A stretch of DNA of 64,000 nucleotides from Parabacteroides goldsteinii DSM 19448 = WAL 12034 (GTDB lineage Bacteria; Bacteroidota; Bacteroidia; Bacteroidales; Tannerellaceae): assembly GCF_000969835.1 (NCBI RefSeq), contig NZ_KQ033913.1:2128102-2192101 (forward strand), written 5' to 3'. Numbering within the stretch: position 1 is the stretch's first letter; each line of letters starts with the position of its first letter. Below the pieces are notes generated by a model that was given only the letters and a program-made list of their open reading frames with translations, searched no databases and was not told the DNA's origin. The position numbers and the translations under genes were made by a program. This document shows positions 54,145 to 63,244 of the stretch, one piece after another.

Positions 54145-55680
54145 TTAATAATTTGTCATCTTTCCAGTCTCCCTTTTCAGCTTCTCGAAGGTCATCATCA
54201 TTTGGCGCAATCGTTTAGGTTCTTTATCCGCCAGGTTATGATTCTGTCCGACATCTTCCTTTACATTATATAACTGGTAACAATTTCCCAATCCCGAAAA
54301 ACCGGTACCGTCAGGGTCGTCATAATAGCTGGGATAAGGTGGAATCATCACCCAGTCGCCCTGATGGAGGGCATAATTGAAATAACCTTCCGTCACCAGT
54401 TCCTTACGTCCCTGGTCGCTTTTCCCTAGAAAGACGGGTAAAGTATTCTGGCTGTCCGTCTTATCCGAATACGTCTGCCCGGTCAATGCTGCCAATGAAG
54501 CCAGCAAATCCATTTGGCAAACCAATGCATCGGATACTCCCGGTTTTACAACCGCCGGCCAACGCAACAGGAACGGGATGCAGGTACCGCCGTCATACAA
54601 GCTGGTCTTTCCTCCGCGGTGAGGGCCTGCCATCTTATGATTGCCAACCATTTCGACAGCCTGGTCCTGATAACCGTCGTCCAATACGGGACCGTTATCG
54701 CTGGTCAGGATAACCAGGGTATTCTCCGTCAATCCCAGTTTATCCAGTTCTTTCAGGAATTCAGTCACACACCAGTCAGCCTCCAGGATGACATCTCCAC
54801 GAGGTCCCATACCGGATTTGCCGACAAACTTCTGATTCGGCACACGGGGCACATGCGGCTGGTGTAATCCGTAATACAGGAAGAAAGGTTTATCTTTATT
54901 GTCTTTCAAAAAGCCTTTGGCTTTCTCCAGGAATAACTCAGCCATATCTTCATCTTTCCACTGGGCAGCCTTACCGCCTTTCTGGAAACCGATACGCGGC
55001 ACACCGTTTACAATCGAACCGGCATGTCCCACACTCGGATGCATCCGGAGTAGTTCAGGGTTGTCTTTTCCAGTAGGTTCGCCGGGGAAATTATGCTTAT
55101 AACTGACATATAGCGGGTCATTCGGTTCCAGTCCGACTCCTTTCCCGTTTTCGATAAAGATGCAAGGCACGCGGTCGTTGGTTGCCGCCTGGATGAACGA
55201 ATAATCATATCCCACTTCCTTGGCTCCGGGATAAACCGTCTCATTCCAATCTACCGCTCCGTCACCCAGTCCCAGATGCCATTTACCGACCGAGCCGGTC
55301 ACATAGCCGGCCTGTTTCATAACCTTCGGCAAAGTGACTTGCTGCGTATTGATAATCAGAGCGGCATTACCGGGAAGGATTTTTGCATCTTTATTCGTCC
55401 AGGGATATAATCCGGTCAAAAGTGAATAACGACTGGGCGTGGAAGTCGCTGCCGTACAATATCCCTGCGTAAAACGCAGCCCTTCGTTTGCAATCCGGTC
55501 CATACCCGGAGTTTGGATACGGGTGGCTCCGTAACAACTCAAATCGCCATACCCCAAATCGTCGGCTACAATGATTACGACGTTGGGCTGTTGCTGGTCC
55601 TGAGCGTAGACATTAACTCCGGATAAAGCCCCTATCCCGGCTGCTACGCATAGTAGATTTTTCATATTCATGTTTTTCAT
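54145..55680 (-). CDS. Exported S1-family sulfatase, Ser-type
   Basis: About 511 residues, sulfate ester hydrolase of the arylsulfatase fold. A signal peptide (MKNLLCVAAGIGALSGVNVYA) leads to the metal site VADDLGYGDLSCYG. The modification motif is STPSR in TAATSTPSRYSLLTG. Serine, not cysteine, would become formylglycine, which needs an anSME-type maturase. The late motif VILTSDNGPVLDDGYQD is intact. The first in-frame ATG (55698) lies in a leader hairpin, so 55680 or 55665 is preferred. The glycan substrate is not determined. Confidence 0.88.
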   Translation of the reverse strand: MKNMNMKNLLCVAAGIGALSGVNVYAQDQQQPNVVIIVADDLGYGDLSCYGATRIQTPGMDRIANEGLRFTQGYCTAATSTPSRYSLLTGLYPWTNKDAKILPGNAALIINTQQVTLPKVMKQAGYVTGSVGKWHLGLGDGAVDWNETVYPGAKEVGYDYSFIQAATNDRVPCIFIENGKGVGLEPNDPLYVSYKHNFPGEPTGKDNPELLRMHPSVGHAGSIVNGVPRIGFQKGGKAAQWKDEDMAELFLEKAKGFLKDNKDKPFFLYYGLHQPHVPRVPNQKFVGKSGMGPRGDVILEADWCVTEFLKELDKLGLTENTLVILTSDNGPVLDDGYQDQAVEMVGNHKMAGPHRGGKTSLYDGGTCIPFLLRWPAVVKPGVSDALVCQMDLLASLAALTGQTYSDKTDSQNTLPVFLGKSDQGRKELVTEGYFNYALHQGDWVMIPPYPSYYDDPDGTGFSGLGNCYQLYNVKEDVGQNHNLADKEPKRLRQMMMTFEKLKRETGKMTNY

Positions 55681-55695
55681 ATATAAAAATACAGG

Positions 55696-55728
55696 CATTG
55701 ATTGTAATAATCAACGCCTGCAAATATA
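55696..55728 (-). promoter_or_regulatory. Sulfatase promoter and 5' hairpin
   Basis: TATATTTG at 55728-55721 on the minus strand. The transcript would start in or next to a 12-bp stem, CAGGCGTTGATT with AATCAATGCCTG (one G-T), which also holds the furthest upstream ATG. It may stabilise the mRNA 5' end or limit translation. Confidence 0.5.
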
Positions 55729-55792
55729 ATCAATCGCTCGGATTTCAAAGCATGCTGCTTACGGATTTTACGTTCGTATTCCGAGTTACTAT

Positions 55793-57079
55793 CTATGATT
55801 TCTTTTTGGCAGTCTTCTGGTTTCCCGCCTCAGCCCGCTTCTTATTCCGCCAGAAACTGCCGTCGCGCTTGCTGCCGAACATATTACGTCTTTTCGATTC
55901 CTGCTTGATGGCTTCTTTCTTCTCTGCCACGGCTGCTTTTACATCTGCCGTTTCAAATTCGTTTCCGCCGGCAACAGGTATCTGTTTGCCTATCAGCTTC
56001 TGGATATCTTTCAGGTACGGCACTTCCTCTGCATCGCAGAATGAATAAGCGACACCGCTGCGTCCGGCACGACCTGTACGTCCGATACGGTGTACGTATG
56101 TTTCCGGCACATTCGGCAGTTCATAATTTATCACATGCGAAAGATGGTCCACGTCGATACCGCGGGCGGCAATATCCGTAGCGATCAGTACACGGGTGGT
56201 ATGGTCCTTGAAATTAGTCAGTGCACGCTGGCGGGCTGTCTGGCTCTTGTTTCCATGGATAGCTTCCGCTCCGATATTCGCTTTTGCCAGGACACGGGCC
56301 ACTTTGTCCGCCCCATGTTTCGTACGGGTGAATACCAGTACCGATTCCAAAGAAGAATCTTTTAGCAAATGCGTCAGCAGGCTTACCTTCTCCGCCTTTT
56401 CCACGAAATAAACGGACTGGTCGATCTTATCCACCGTCGATGAAGCCGGAGTAACCTCCACCTTCTGCGGTTCATGCAGGATCGTTCCTGCCAGGCGTTC
56501 TATCTCCGGCGGCATCGTTGCCGAGAAAAATAGCGACTGGCGCTTTTTGGGCAACAAGGGCAAAATACGTTTGATATCATGAATAAATCCCATATCCAGC
56601 ATACGGTCGGCCTCATCCAATACAAAATAATCGAGATATTTCAGGCTGATAAATCCCTGGTTGATCAAATCAAGCAGACGTCCGGGGGTTGCGATCAATA
56701 CATCTACGCCACGTTCGAGCGCATCGGTCTGAGGCTTCTGCCCTACACCACCGAATATAACGGTATGCCTCACACCGGTATATTTACCGTATGCCGTAAA
56801 ACTTTCTCCGATCTGGATGGCCAGTTCGCGGGTTGGTGTCAGTATCAATGCTTTGATACCACGCACTTTACCATGCTGGCGTTCGTTATACAAATTCTGA
56901 ATAATAGGAATGGAAAATGCAGCCGTTTTACCTGTTCCGGTCTGTGCACAACCTAATAAGTCATATCCGTCTAAAACGTAGGGAATTGCTTCTGCTTGTA
57001 TAGGGGTTGGAATTGTATAACCTTCTTTTGTAAGAGCCTTTTGTATCGGCTCTATCAGTTCTAATTGTTCAAATGTCAT
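55793..57079 (-). CDS. DEAD-box RNA helicase (RhlE-like)
   Basis: 428 residues. An ATP-dependent RNA helicase for ribosome assembly or RNA turnover. In order: Q motif ([14 protein letters not shown]), motif [15 protein letters not shown], Ia PTRELAIQ, Ib [28 protein letters not shown], and [15 protein letters not shown]. The C-terminal 60 residues are basic ([20 protein letters not shown]), as in RhlE proteins. Transcribed alone from TACCTTTG at 57136-57129. Confidence 0.93.
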   Translation of the reverse strand: MTFEQLELIEPIQKALTKEGYTIPTPIQAEAIPYVLDGYDLLGCAQTGTGKTAAFSIPIIQNLYNERQHGKVRGIKALILTPTRELAIQIGESFTAYGKYTGVRHTVIFGGVGQKPQTDALERGVDVLIATPGRLLDLINQGFISLKYLDYFVLDEADRMLDMGFIHDIKRILPLLPKKRQSLFFSATMPPEIERLAGTILHEPQKVEVTPASSTVDKIDQSVYFVEKAEKVSLLTHLLKDSSLESVLVFTRTKHGADKVARVLAKANIGAEAIHGNKSQTARQRALTNFKDHTTRVLIATDIAARGIDVDHLSHVINYELPNVPETYVHRIGRTGRAGRSGVAYSFCDAEEVPYLKDIQKLIGKQIPVAGGNEFETADVKAAVAEKKEAIKQESKRRNMFGSKRDGSFWRNKKRAEAGNQKTAKKKS

Positions 57080-57218
57080 CTAATAATAATGTTGAGCCAT
57101 CGCGGCTCGTTAAATAAATAATTGAATGCAAAGGTAATAAATAAAACGGGAATCATCCTAATCAACTACTAAAATGTACAAGAATACTTCCGAAAGACAT
57201 TCTGTATACTTTATAAAA

Positions 57219-57306
57219 AGAGGTAGGTGTAAATCAATTTAGAGGTACGTCTAAATCAATTTACACCTACCTCTAAATAAAATCAGACGTACCTCTTTCT
57301 CTAAAA
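57219..57306. repeat. Four-unit 22-bp array with interleaved inverted repeats upstream of recQ
   Basis: Units 57219-57240 and 57241-57262 are direct repeats (20 of 22 identical, beginning AGAGGTAGGTGT and AGAGGTACGTCT). Units 57263-57284 and 57285-57306 carry the reverse complements ACACCTACCTCT and AGACGTACCTCT, so unit 1 pairs with 3 and unit 2 with 4. The interleaved order allows two exclusive hairpins or a pseudoknot. The array lies between the divergent rhlE-like and recQ genes, upstream of the recQ promoter. Confidence 0.85.
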
Positions 57307-57331
57307 CGATAATATAAGAGCAAAAATAACC

Positions 57332-57365
57332 TTTGAATATTGTATCAAATAATATATTATCTTTG
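57332..57365 (+). promoter_or_regulatory. recQ promoter
   Basis: TTTG (57332-57335), a 22-bp spacer, then TATCTTTG (57358-57365). It gives a leader of about 10 bases before the ATG at 57381. Confidence 0.6.
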
Positions 57366-57380
57366 TAAATTGATTTTTAG

Positions 57381-59216
57381 ATGATGAAAGAGTTACAGTT
57401 GCTGCTAAAGAAGTTTTTCGGATATACTTCTTTCCGCCCGTTACAGGCGGAGATCATACAACGTATTTTGAGGAAAGAGGATTCACTGGTGCTGATGCCT
57501 ACCGGTGGAGGAAAATCAATTTGTTTCCAGTTACCGGCCATTTATATGCCGGGAACAGCCGTCGTGATCTCTCCGTTGATCGCCCTGATGAAAGACCAGG
57601 TAGGCGGATTGGTTGCCAACGGTATCCCGGCAGCCGCACTCAACAGCATGATGCCGGAAGAAGAACGACACAGAATAAAACAACTCTGCATCCAGGGTAA
57701 AATAAAACTGCTTTACCTGTCGCCCGAAGCACTGGTTGGCGAACTGCATTGGCTGCTTCCCCGTATGGATATATCCCTGATCGCCATCGACGAAGCCCAT
57801 TGTATCTCACATTGGGGGCACGACTTCCGTCCCGAATATACCCAACTGTCCGTTTTGAAAGAACAGTTCCCCAAAGTCCCGATCGTCGCCCTGACAGCTA
57901 CAGCCGACAAAGTCACACGTACCGACATTGTCACCCAATTGAAGCTGCGTGATCCGGAAGTTTTCGTTTCGTCCTTCGACCGTCCGAACCTATCCCTGAC
58001 TATCCGCCGGGGACTGAACAAAAAGGAGAAAACTTCCGCCATCGTCCATTTCATCCATGCCCACCGCCATCAGAGCGGGATCGTTTACTGCATGAGCCGG
58101 AACAGTACAGAGAACCTAGCAGAAGAACTCTCTTCTTACGGGATCAAGGCCGTTGCCTATCATGCCGGACTCCCGCCTGTTCAACGCGAAAAGGCACAGG
58201 ATGATTTTATCAACGACCGGGTAAACGTGGTCTGTGCAACCGTTGCCTTCGGGATGGGAATAGATAAAAGCAATGTGCGTTGGGTCGTACATTATAATAT
58301 GCCCGGAAGTATCGAGAACTACTACCAGGAAATAGGCCGTGCCGGACGCGACGGGATGAAAAGCGACACCTTGCTGTTCTATTCGGTAGGCGACCTGCTT
58401 GTCCTCCGCCGTTTTGCCGAAGAAAGCGGACAAAAAGACACCAACCTCCAGAAGCTGAACCGTATGCGCCGTTATTGCGAAGCGGACATCTGCCGCCGGC
58501 GTATCCTCCTCAGCTACTTCGGAGAAGAAAGCGACCAGGACTGCGGCAACTGCGATGTATGCAAAAACCCTCCCCAACGGTTCGACGGCAGCATACTCGT
58601 CCAAAAAGCGTTAAGCGCCATCTTCCGTACCGGCGAATTTGTCGGCATGAATATGCTTATCAATATCCTCCGCGGCTCGGAGAAGACAGAGATCACGGAA
58701 AAAGGATACGATAAATTAAAGACATACGGTGCCGGAAAAGACCTCTCCTATAAAGAATGGAAAGAATATCTTTACCAGATGCTTCAATTGGGATATATCG
58801 AAATCGATTATGTCAATGCCGGAATACTGAAAGTCACTCCGCTAGGCAGAAAAGTATTGTTCGGTGAACAGAAAGCGATGATGGCTATCTATAAAGAGCC
58901 GGAAGAAAAAACTTATTTCAGAAGAAAAGACTCGAAATTCAAATACCGCCCCATCAAACCCATCCAATCGGCTTCGGTCGAAGAGACACTACTCGACTCG
59001 CTCCAGCAACTCCGCAAGCAGATTGCCGAACGCGAACAGACACCAGCCTACATCATCTTTTCCGATGATTCACTGGAAGATATGGTACAAAAAAGGCCTG
59101 TTACCCTGGAAGAGTTCAGCGAAATACGCGGTGTGGGAGAAATCAAACTGGAAAAATACGGAAAGGTATTCGTGGCACTGATACGGTTCGTACTGCGGTT
59201 GCCCAAAGACAGATAA
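57381..59216 (+). CDS. recQ: ATP-dependent DNA helicase RecQ
   Basis: 611 residues, 3'-5' DNA helicase for recombination and fork repair. Domains in order: helicase core with motif I LMPTGGGKSICFQLPAI (about residue 37), motif II DEAHCISHWGHDFRPEY, motif V ATVAFGMGIDKSNVRWV and VI EIGRAGRDGM; a zinc domain (YCEADICRRRILLSYFG, DCGNCDVCK); a winged-helix RQC; and a C-terminal HRDC-like domain (LEEFSEIRGVGEIKLEKYG). The length fits E. coli RecQ (about 610). Confidence 0.95.
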   Translation: MMKELQLLLKKFFGYTSFRPLQAEIIQRILRKEDSLVLMPTGGGKSICFQLPAIYMPGTAVVISPLIALMKDQVGGLVANGIPAAALNSMMPEEERHRIKQLCIQGKIKLLYLSPEALVGELHWLLPRMDISLIAIDEAHCISHWGHDFRPEYTQLSVLKEQFPKVPIVALTATADKVTRTDIVTQLKLRDPEVFVSSFDRPNLSLTIRRGLNKKEKTSAIVHFIHAHRHQSGIVYCMSRNSTENLAEELSSYGIKAVAYHAGLPPVQREKAQDDFINDRVNVVCATVAFGMGIDKSNVRWVVHYNMPGSIENYYQEIGRAGRDGMKSDTLLFYSVGDLLVLRRFAEESGQKDTNLQKLNRMRRYCEADICRRRILLSYFGEESDQDCGNCDVCKNPPQRFDGSILVQKALSAIFRTGEFVGMNMLINILRGSEKTEITEKGYDKLKTYGAGKDLSYKEWKEYLYQMLQLGYIEIDYVNAGILKVTPLGRKVLFGEQKAMMAIYKEPEEKTYFRRKDSKFKYRPIKPIQSASVEETLLDSLQQLRKQIAEREQTPAYIIFSDDSLEDMVQKRPVTLEEFSEIRGVGEIKLEKYGKVFVALIRFVLRLPKDR

Positions 59217-59393
59217 CCACCCGTTTTTATTTCAGTTTCCCGATAATACGTTTAAGAAGCAAAAATTACCGTTACAGTAAAAAAAGAGACGGTTCTTACA
59301 AAAATATCCGGTACTTTAGTCTTCGAAAAAAGAACCGGACAGTATCCCTCTACCGCCGGTCCTATATAGTATTAACTTATAAAATAACAGCTT

Positions 59394-59600
59394 ATGAATA
59401 CGCTAAATGTAAAGTTGTCTCATAGCATTTCTCAATTATATGAGACTTTGTGTCAGGTTGGAAAGAGTACATTTGCTGAATTACAACGAGCAACAAATTT
59501 TAAAGACACGGAGCTCTGTCTGGCTCTATGCTCGCTCATGCACGACAACAAAGTATATCAGGCACGTATCAGCAATACCGTTTATTACATTATTAAATAA
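59394..59600 (+). CDS. Small winged-helix protein (DUF2582-like)
   Basis: 68 residues, one winged helix-turn-helix domain. The pattern of a starting helix (ISQLYETLCQVGKSTFAEL), recognition-like helix (QRATNFKDTELCLALCSLM) and C-terminal wing (YQARISNTVYYIIK) resembles the DUF2582 winged-helix family. It may bind nucleic acid, but no target is known. Its 3' end overlaps the convergent pabC gene by 8 bases. Confidence 0.7.
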   Translation: MNTLNVKLSHSISQLYETLCQVGKSTFAELQRATNFKDTELCLALCSLMHDNKVYQARISNTVYYIIK

Positions 59601-60180
59601 TGTTCTCCACCGGAAATTCGATCTCACCAAACCCGATCATCGCATTAAACAGGCGAACCAACGAGTAACGAGACAAATCCTGTGGACGAATAACAGCCGG
59701 AACAATCCTCCCCTTTCCTAATAGAGATGCCCGCATCGTTCCTTCCAACAAAGGGACCTCGGGTGTCTCCCATTGGCTACCATTCCATAAAGCAATATTG
59801 GCAATCGATGTATCCGTCAAGACGCCATCACGTATGATTAAAATATCGTCCGCTTCTCCCTTCTGACGAAATAATTCATCCAACTTCTGACGGTCAGCAC
59901 TTTTATATGTATAATCCAACCCGTCCGACGTGACCAGTCTCAAACGATTCACCGGACGAACGGTGTAAGGTAGATATTCCACCTTCTCCACTTCCTCCTG
60001 ATATTCGACCCGGCATTTGGTACGTCCGGAATAATCTCCGAGCTGGATATAATCCGCCAGGTTTACAGGCAGGTTACATTCAAACACATCTCTCCGCGTC
60101 TTGTTGAAGCGGTAATTATGAAAGGCCAGATTAACCGCCTTTCCATCCTCGATACGGATTGTTTCAATAAATTGGCACAT
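59593..60180 (-). CDS. pabC: Aminodeoxychorismate lyase-like aminotransferase class IV
   Basis: 195 residues, PLP enzyme of fold type IV. Placed directly after pabB (17-base overlap) and most likely releases pyruvate from aminodeoxychorismate to give p-aminobenzoate for folate. Features: MCQFIETIRIED start, LAFHNYRFNKTRRD (Tyr/Arg/Asn region), IRDGVLTDTSIANIALWNG (Glu/Ser loop), VPLLEGTMRASLL. Shorter than the typical 270 residues, but this short form is common beside pabB in Bacteroidales. Confidence 0.85.
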   Translation of the reverse strand: MCQFIETIRIEDGKAVNLAFHNYRFNKTRRDVFECNLPVNLADYIQLGDYSGRTKCRVEYQEEVEKVEYLPYTVRPVNRLRLVTSDGLDYTYKSADRQKLDELFRQKGEADDILIIRDGVLTDTSIANIALWNGSQWETPEVPLLEGTMRASLLGKGRIVPAVIRPQDLSRYSLVRLFNAMIGFGEIEFPVENII

Positions 60181-61150
60181 ATACTTTTTGTTTCATTTCA
60201 TTATATTCACTTTCTAAATCACTTTGGGAAGTAATCCCACCGCCGCTCTTAAACAGGAAATCTCCTCCCTCCTGCCCGATAAAGCGAATCATCACGGCAC
60301 TGTCCAGACGATGACCGTCAAAATATCCCATAACCCCGGTATAAAATCCCCGTTCGTATGTTTCAGCTTCCCCGATAATCTCCATCGTCTTCTTCTTGGG
60401 AGCTCCGGTGATAGACCCTGCGGGCAACAGCCGGAACAATATGTCTCCCAATGAGGCTTTCCAGTCTTCCGGTAGCTTACCTCTAATTTCCGAACTGACT
60501 TGCAACAGTCTTCCCCTGTTTGTCTGCAACTCATCTATATACCGGTATCGCGACACCGTCACTTCCGAAGCTACCTGGCTCAGGTCGTTACGAATCAAAT
60601 CGACAATCGTGGCATGTTCCGCCTCTTCTTTTTTATCTGCCAAAATCCGTTCCCGCGCATCAGGCAAAGAGGCATCGATCGTCCCTTTCATCGGATAAGA
60701 ATAGATAAATCCATCCTCGATACGCACAAATATCTCAGGAGAGAAAACAACAAAACGCTCTTTCACCCATAATTTATAAGGAGCATGGGAAAGATAGAAA
60801 ATCTCTTTCAACGTCAGGTTCGTTCGTACCGGAGTCGCACAAGTCAGGTTGACCAGATAAGAATTACCGGCATAAATATGCTCGATTACTTTCCGGAAAG
60901 ACCGGGAGTAAGTTTCAAAAGAAACCGGATTAGTCTCCCATTCAACATGTTTTTCCGGAAAGGTTTCCGCTTTTGACGTCACATTGGTAACGCCATTCAA
61001 ATCATACAACACCTCACCCGGCTCTACCTCCTCCGGCTCCGCCACCCAAACTTGCTCCTGCTTATAATCAACGACAAATATAAAAGGCCGCCCGGATAAT
61101 CCCAATCGATTCATATACCGGACGGCTTCTTCTTTATTGCAAAACTTCAT
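60164..61150 (-). CDS. pabB: Aminodeoxychorismate synthase component I
   Basis: 328 residues, chorismate-binding enzyme. It aminates chorismate, using ammonia from a PabA-type glutaminase that is not present next to it; TrpG might serve. The conserved C-terminal half includes YPMKGTIDAS (the catalytic-Lys loop, usually PIKGT), HATIVDLIRNDLSQVA, LLPAGSITGAPKKKTMEII and YTGVMGYFDGH. The N-terminal domain is short compared with E. coli PabB (453). It starts 1 base after the end of aguB, so pabBC may be read on from aguAB. Confidence 0.9.
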   Translation of the reverse strand: MKFCNKEEAVRYMNRLGLSGRPFIFVVDYKQEQVWVAEPEEVEPGEVLYDLNGVTNVTSKAETFPEKHVEWETNPVSFETYSRSFRKVIEHIYAGNSYLVNLTCATPVRTNLTLKEIFYLSHAPYKLWVKERFVVFSPEIFVRIEDGFIYSYPMKGTIDASLPDARERILADKKEEAEHATIVDLIRNDLSQVASEVTVSRYRYIDELQTNRGRLLQVSSEIRGKLPEDWKASLGDILFRLLPAGSITGAPKKKTMEIIGEAETYERGFYTGVMGYFDGHRLDSAVMIRFIGQEGGDFLFKSGGGITSQSDLESEYNEMKQKVYVPIY

Positions 61151-61151
61151 A

Positions 61152-62027
61152 TTATATCAAAAATCGCTCTGTCAGTCCGCCGAAAGCATCGATACGACGG
61201 TCACGGAAGAACGGCCACCAACGGCGCACATTCTCACTCCGTGCTTTATCAATCTCTACCACACGCACCTCTTCATGGTCGTTCGGGAACTCAGCCAGCA
61301 ACTCTCCCTGGGGACCTGCCACAAAGCTATTTCCCCAAAACTGGATACCGTTTGTCTGTCCCGAAGGGTCCGTCTCATGTCCGGTACGGTTTACCGTAAT
61401 CACCGGAAGTCCGTTAGCTACGGCATGTCCGCGCTGCACAGTTATCCAGGCACCCAGCTGACGTTTTTTCTCTTCTTCCGTATCACTGCTCTCCCAACCG
61501 ATAGCCGTCGGATAAATCAGCATCTCAGCACCTTTCATCGCCATCAGGCGGGCTGCTTCCGGATACCACTGGTCCCAGCAAACCAATACGCCCAACTTCC
61601 CGACAGACGTCTCTATCGGTTCGAATCCCAAATCGCCGGGAGTAAAATAAAACTTTTCGTAGTAAGCCGGGTCGTCCGGTATATGCATCTTACGATATTT
61701 TCCGGCAATCGAGCCGTCTTTCTCAATCACCACGGCTGTATTATGATACAATCCCGGAGCACGCCGCTCGAACAGGGAAAGTACTAAAACCACGCCCAGC
61801 TCTTTTGCTAAAGCCCCGAACTCTTCCGTAGACGGTCCCGGAATCGTTTCCGCCAGGTCGAACATCTGCGTATCTTCCGTCTGGCAAAAATACAGGCCGT
61901 TATGCAACTCCTGCAAGACAACCAGTTCCGCACCTTCGTCGGCACAAAGCCGGATGCTATTTTTCAGTTTCTTTATATTATCTGCCCGGTCACAGGTATT
62001 TGCCTGTTGAATCAATCCTACTTTCAT
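61152..62027 (-). CDS. aguB: N-carbamoylputrescine amidase
   Basis: 291 residues, nitrilase superfamily. It hydrolyses N-carbamoylputrescine to putrescine. The catalytic triad is Glu in VVLQELHNGLYF, Lys in KYRKMHIPDD and Cys in VLVCWDQWYPEAAR. Start at ATG 62027 (MKVGLIQQAN) overlaps the aguA stop as ATGA, indicating coupling; an upstream frame extension lies inside aguA. Together the two genes form the agmatine-to-putrescine route. Confidence 0.93.
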   Translation of the reverse strand: MKVGLIQQANTCDRADNIKKLKNSIRLCADEGAELVVLQELHNGLYFCQTEDTQMFDLAETIPGPSTEEFGALAKELGVVLVLSLFERRAPGLYHNTAVVIEKDGSIAGKYRKMHIPDDPAYYEKFYFTPGDLGFEPIETSVGKLGVLVCWDQWYPEAARLMAMKGAEMLIYPTAIGWESSDTEEEKKRQLGAWITVQRGHAVANGLPVITVNRTGHETDPSGQTNGIQFWGNSFVAGPQGELLAEFPNDHEEVRVVEIDKARSENVRRWWPFFRDRRIDAFGGLTERFLI

Positions 62028-63052
62028 ACAATAAATTCTTTTGGGTACTGCATCGTCACACAATGCAATGAGCCATGTTGTTTAATTAACGGTAAACAAT
62101 TAATACCTACAATCTCTCTGTCCGGAAACGCCGTCTGCAAGGCCGCTTTCGCCACTTCATCTTTCGATGAGTTATAGAACGGAACAAGCACAGCCCCGTT
62201 TATAATCAGGAAATTGGCATAGGTAGCCGGCAAACGCTCGCCTTCCCACTCCACTTTATCCGCCATCGGCAAAGCGACCAGCCGATAAGGTTCGCCATTT
62301 GCCTGCGTGAACTCCTTCAATTCCTCTTCCATCTCCCGGAGTTCGGCAAAATGCTCGTCTTCCTCATCCGTGCACTGCACATAGGCAATCGTATCCTCAC
62401 TGCAAAAACGCGCCAGCGTATCGACATGACTGTCGGTATCGTCTCCCGCCAGATAACCGCTTTCCAACCACAGGATACGGTCCAGTCCGAACACCTGCTG
62501 GAGATAATTTTCCAGTTCTTCCTGCTGGAGATATTCGTTTCTGTTCACGGAAGATAGACATTCGACCGTAGTCAGCAAAGTTCCCTTTCCATCCGACTCG
62601 ATACTGCCGCCTTCCAATACAAACGGCTGCATATTGACAGGAACCACTTCATCGGCAAAAGTCTTGCCATGAAACAATTTCCGCGTAATCAGATTATCAT
62701 GGTTGGCAGCAAACTTCATCCCCCAACCGTTGAACACAAAATCGTACACCACCGGCACCCCGTCATCAAACACGGAAATGCCCCCATGGTCACGCGCCCA
62801 GGTATCGTTCGTCTCCATCTCACGGAAAATAACACGGTTATAATCCACCTCTCCCAACTGCGAGCGTACCGCCGTTTCATCCGGACAAACAATCAATAAC
62901 TTCTCCCGTTTGATCACCTCTTTGGCAATTTCCACAAAACAAGGAACCACCTCATCCAGTATCGGAGTCCAATCGGTCCCTTCATGCGGCCAGGTCAGTT
63001 GAACAGCACTCTGAGGATACCATTCTGCCGGTAATATCGTTTTATTATCCAT
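62024..63052 (-). CDS. aguA: Agmatine deiminase
   Basis: 342 residues. It converts agmatine to N-carbamoylputrescine and ammonia. Hallmarks are NDTWARDHGGISV, FVLEGGSIESDGKGTLLTT, TDSHVD and the catalytic Cys near the C-terminus in KQHGSLHCVTMQYP. It releases ammonia, which glnN or asnA could take up. First gene of the operon aguA-aguB-pabB-pabC; its -7 element TATCTTTG is at 63085-63078. Confidence 0.94.
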   Translation of the reverse strand: MDNKTILPAEWYPQSAVQLTWPHEGTDWTPILDEVVPCFVEIAKEVIKREKLLIVCPDETAVRSQLGEVDYNRVIFREMETNDTWARDHGGISVFDDGVPVVYDFVFNGWGMKFAANHDNLITRKLFHGKTFADEVVPVNMQPFVLEGGSIESDGKGTLLTTVECLSSVNRNEYLQQEELENYLQQVFGLDRILWLESGYLAGDDTDSHVDTLARFCSEDTIAYVQCTDEEDEHFAELREMEEELKEFTQANGEPYRLVALPMADKVEWEGERLPATYANFLIINGAVLVPFYNSSKDEVAKAALQTAFPDREIVGINCLPLIKQHGSLHCVTMQYPKEFIV

Positions 63053-63077
63053 GTTCTCTACTTTTATTTTCAGAAGG

Positions 63078-63173
63078 CAAAGATAAGTATTTATTATATG
63101 AAAGCTATCACAAACAAAATCATCTATTTTCAGAATATTAATTGCCTGTTGTTATTTAAAAACATTATCTTTG
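63078..63173. promoter_or_regulatory. Divergent promoters of aguA and the RhuM-like gene
   Basis: Minus strand: TATCTTTG at 63085-63078 for aguA. Plus strand: TATCTTTG at 63166-63173 with TTG 21 bp upstream for the RhuM-like gene. Confidence 0.5.
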
Positions 63174-63244
63174 TAAACAAATATTTGTTAATCAGTAAAC
63201 ATGTAGCTGAATTAACTAAAAACCAATTAAATGACTATAAAAAA

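Noticed and set aside
10250..57306. The tandem arrays as CRISPR
   Set aside because: Units are directly adjacent with no unique spacers, 22-23 bp in length, and no cas genes lie near.
59307..59339. TCCGGT/ACCGGA hairpin downstream of recQ as a terminator
   Set aside because: The stem is good, but there is no T-run on the plus strand, and it is 90 bases beyond the stop. It could be any short palindrome.
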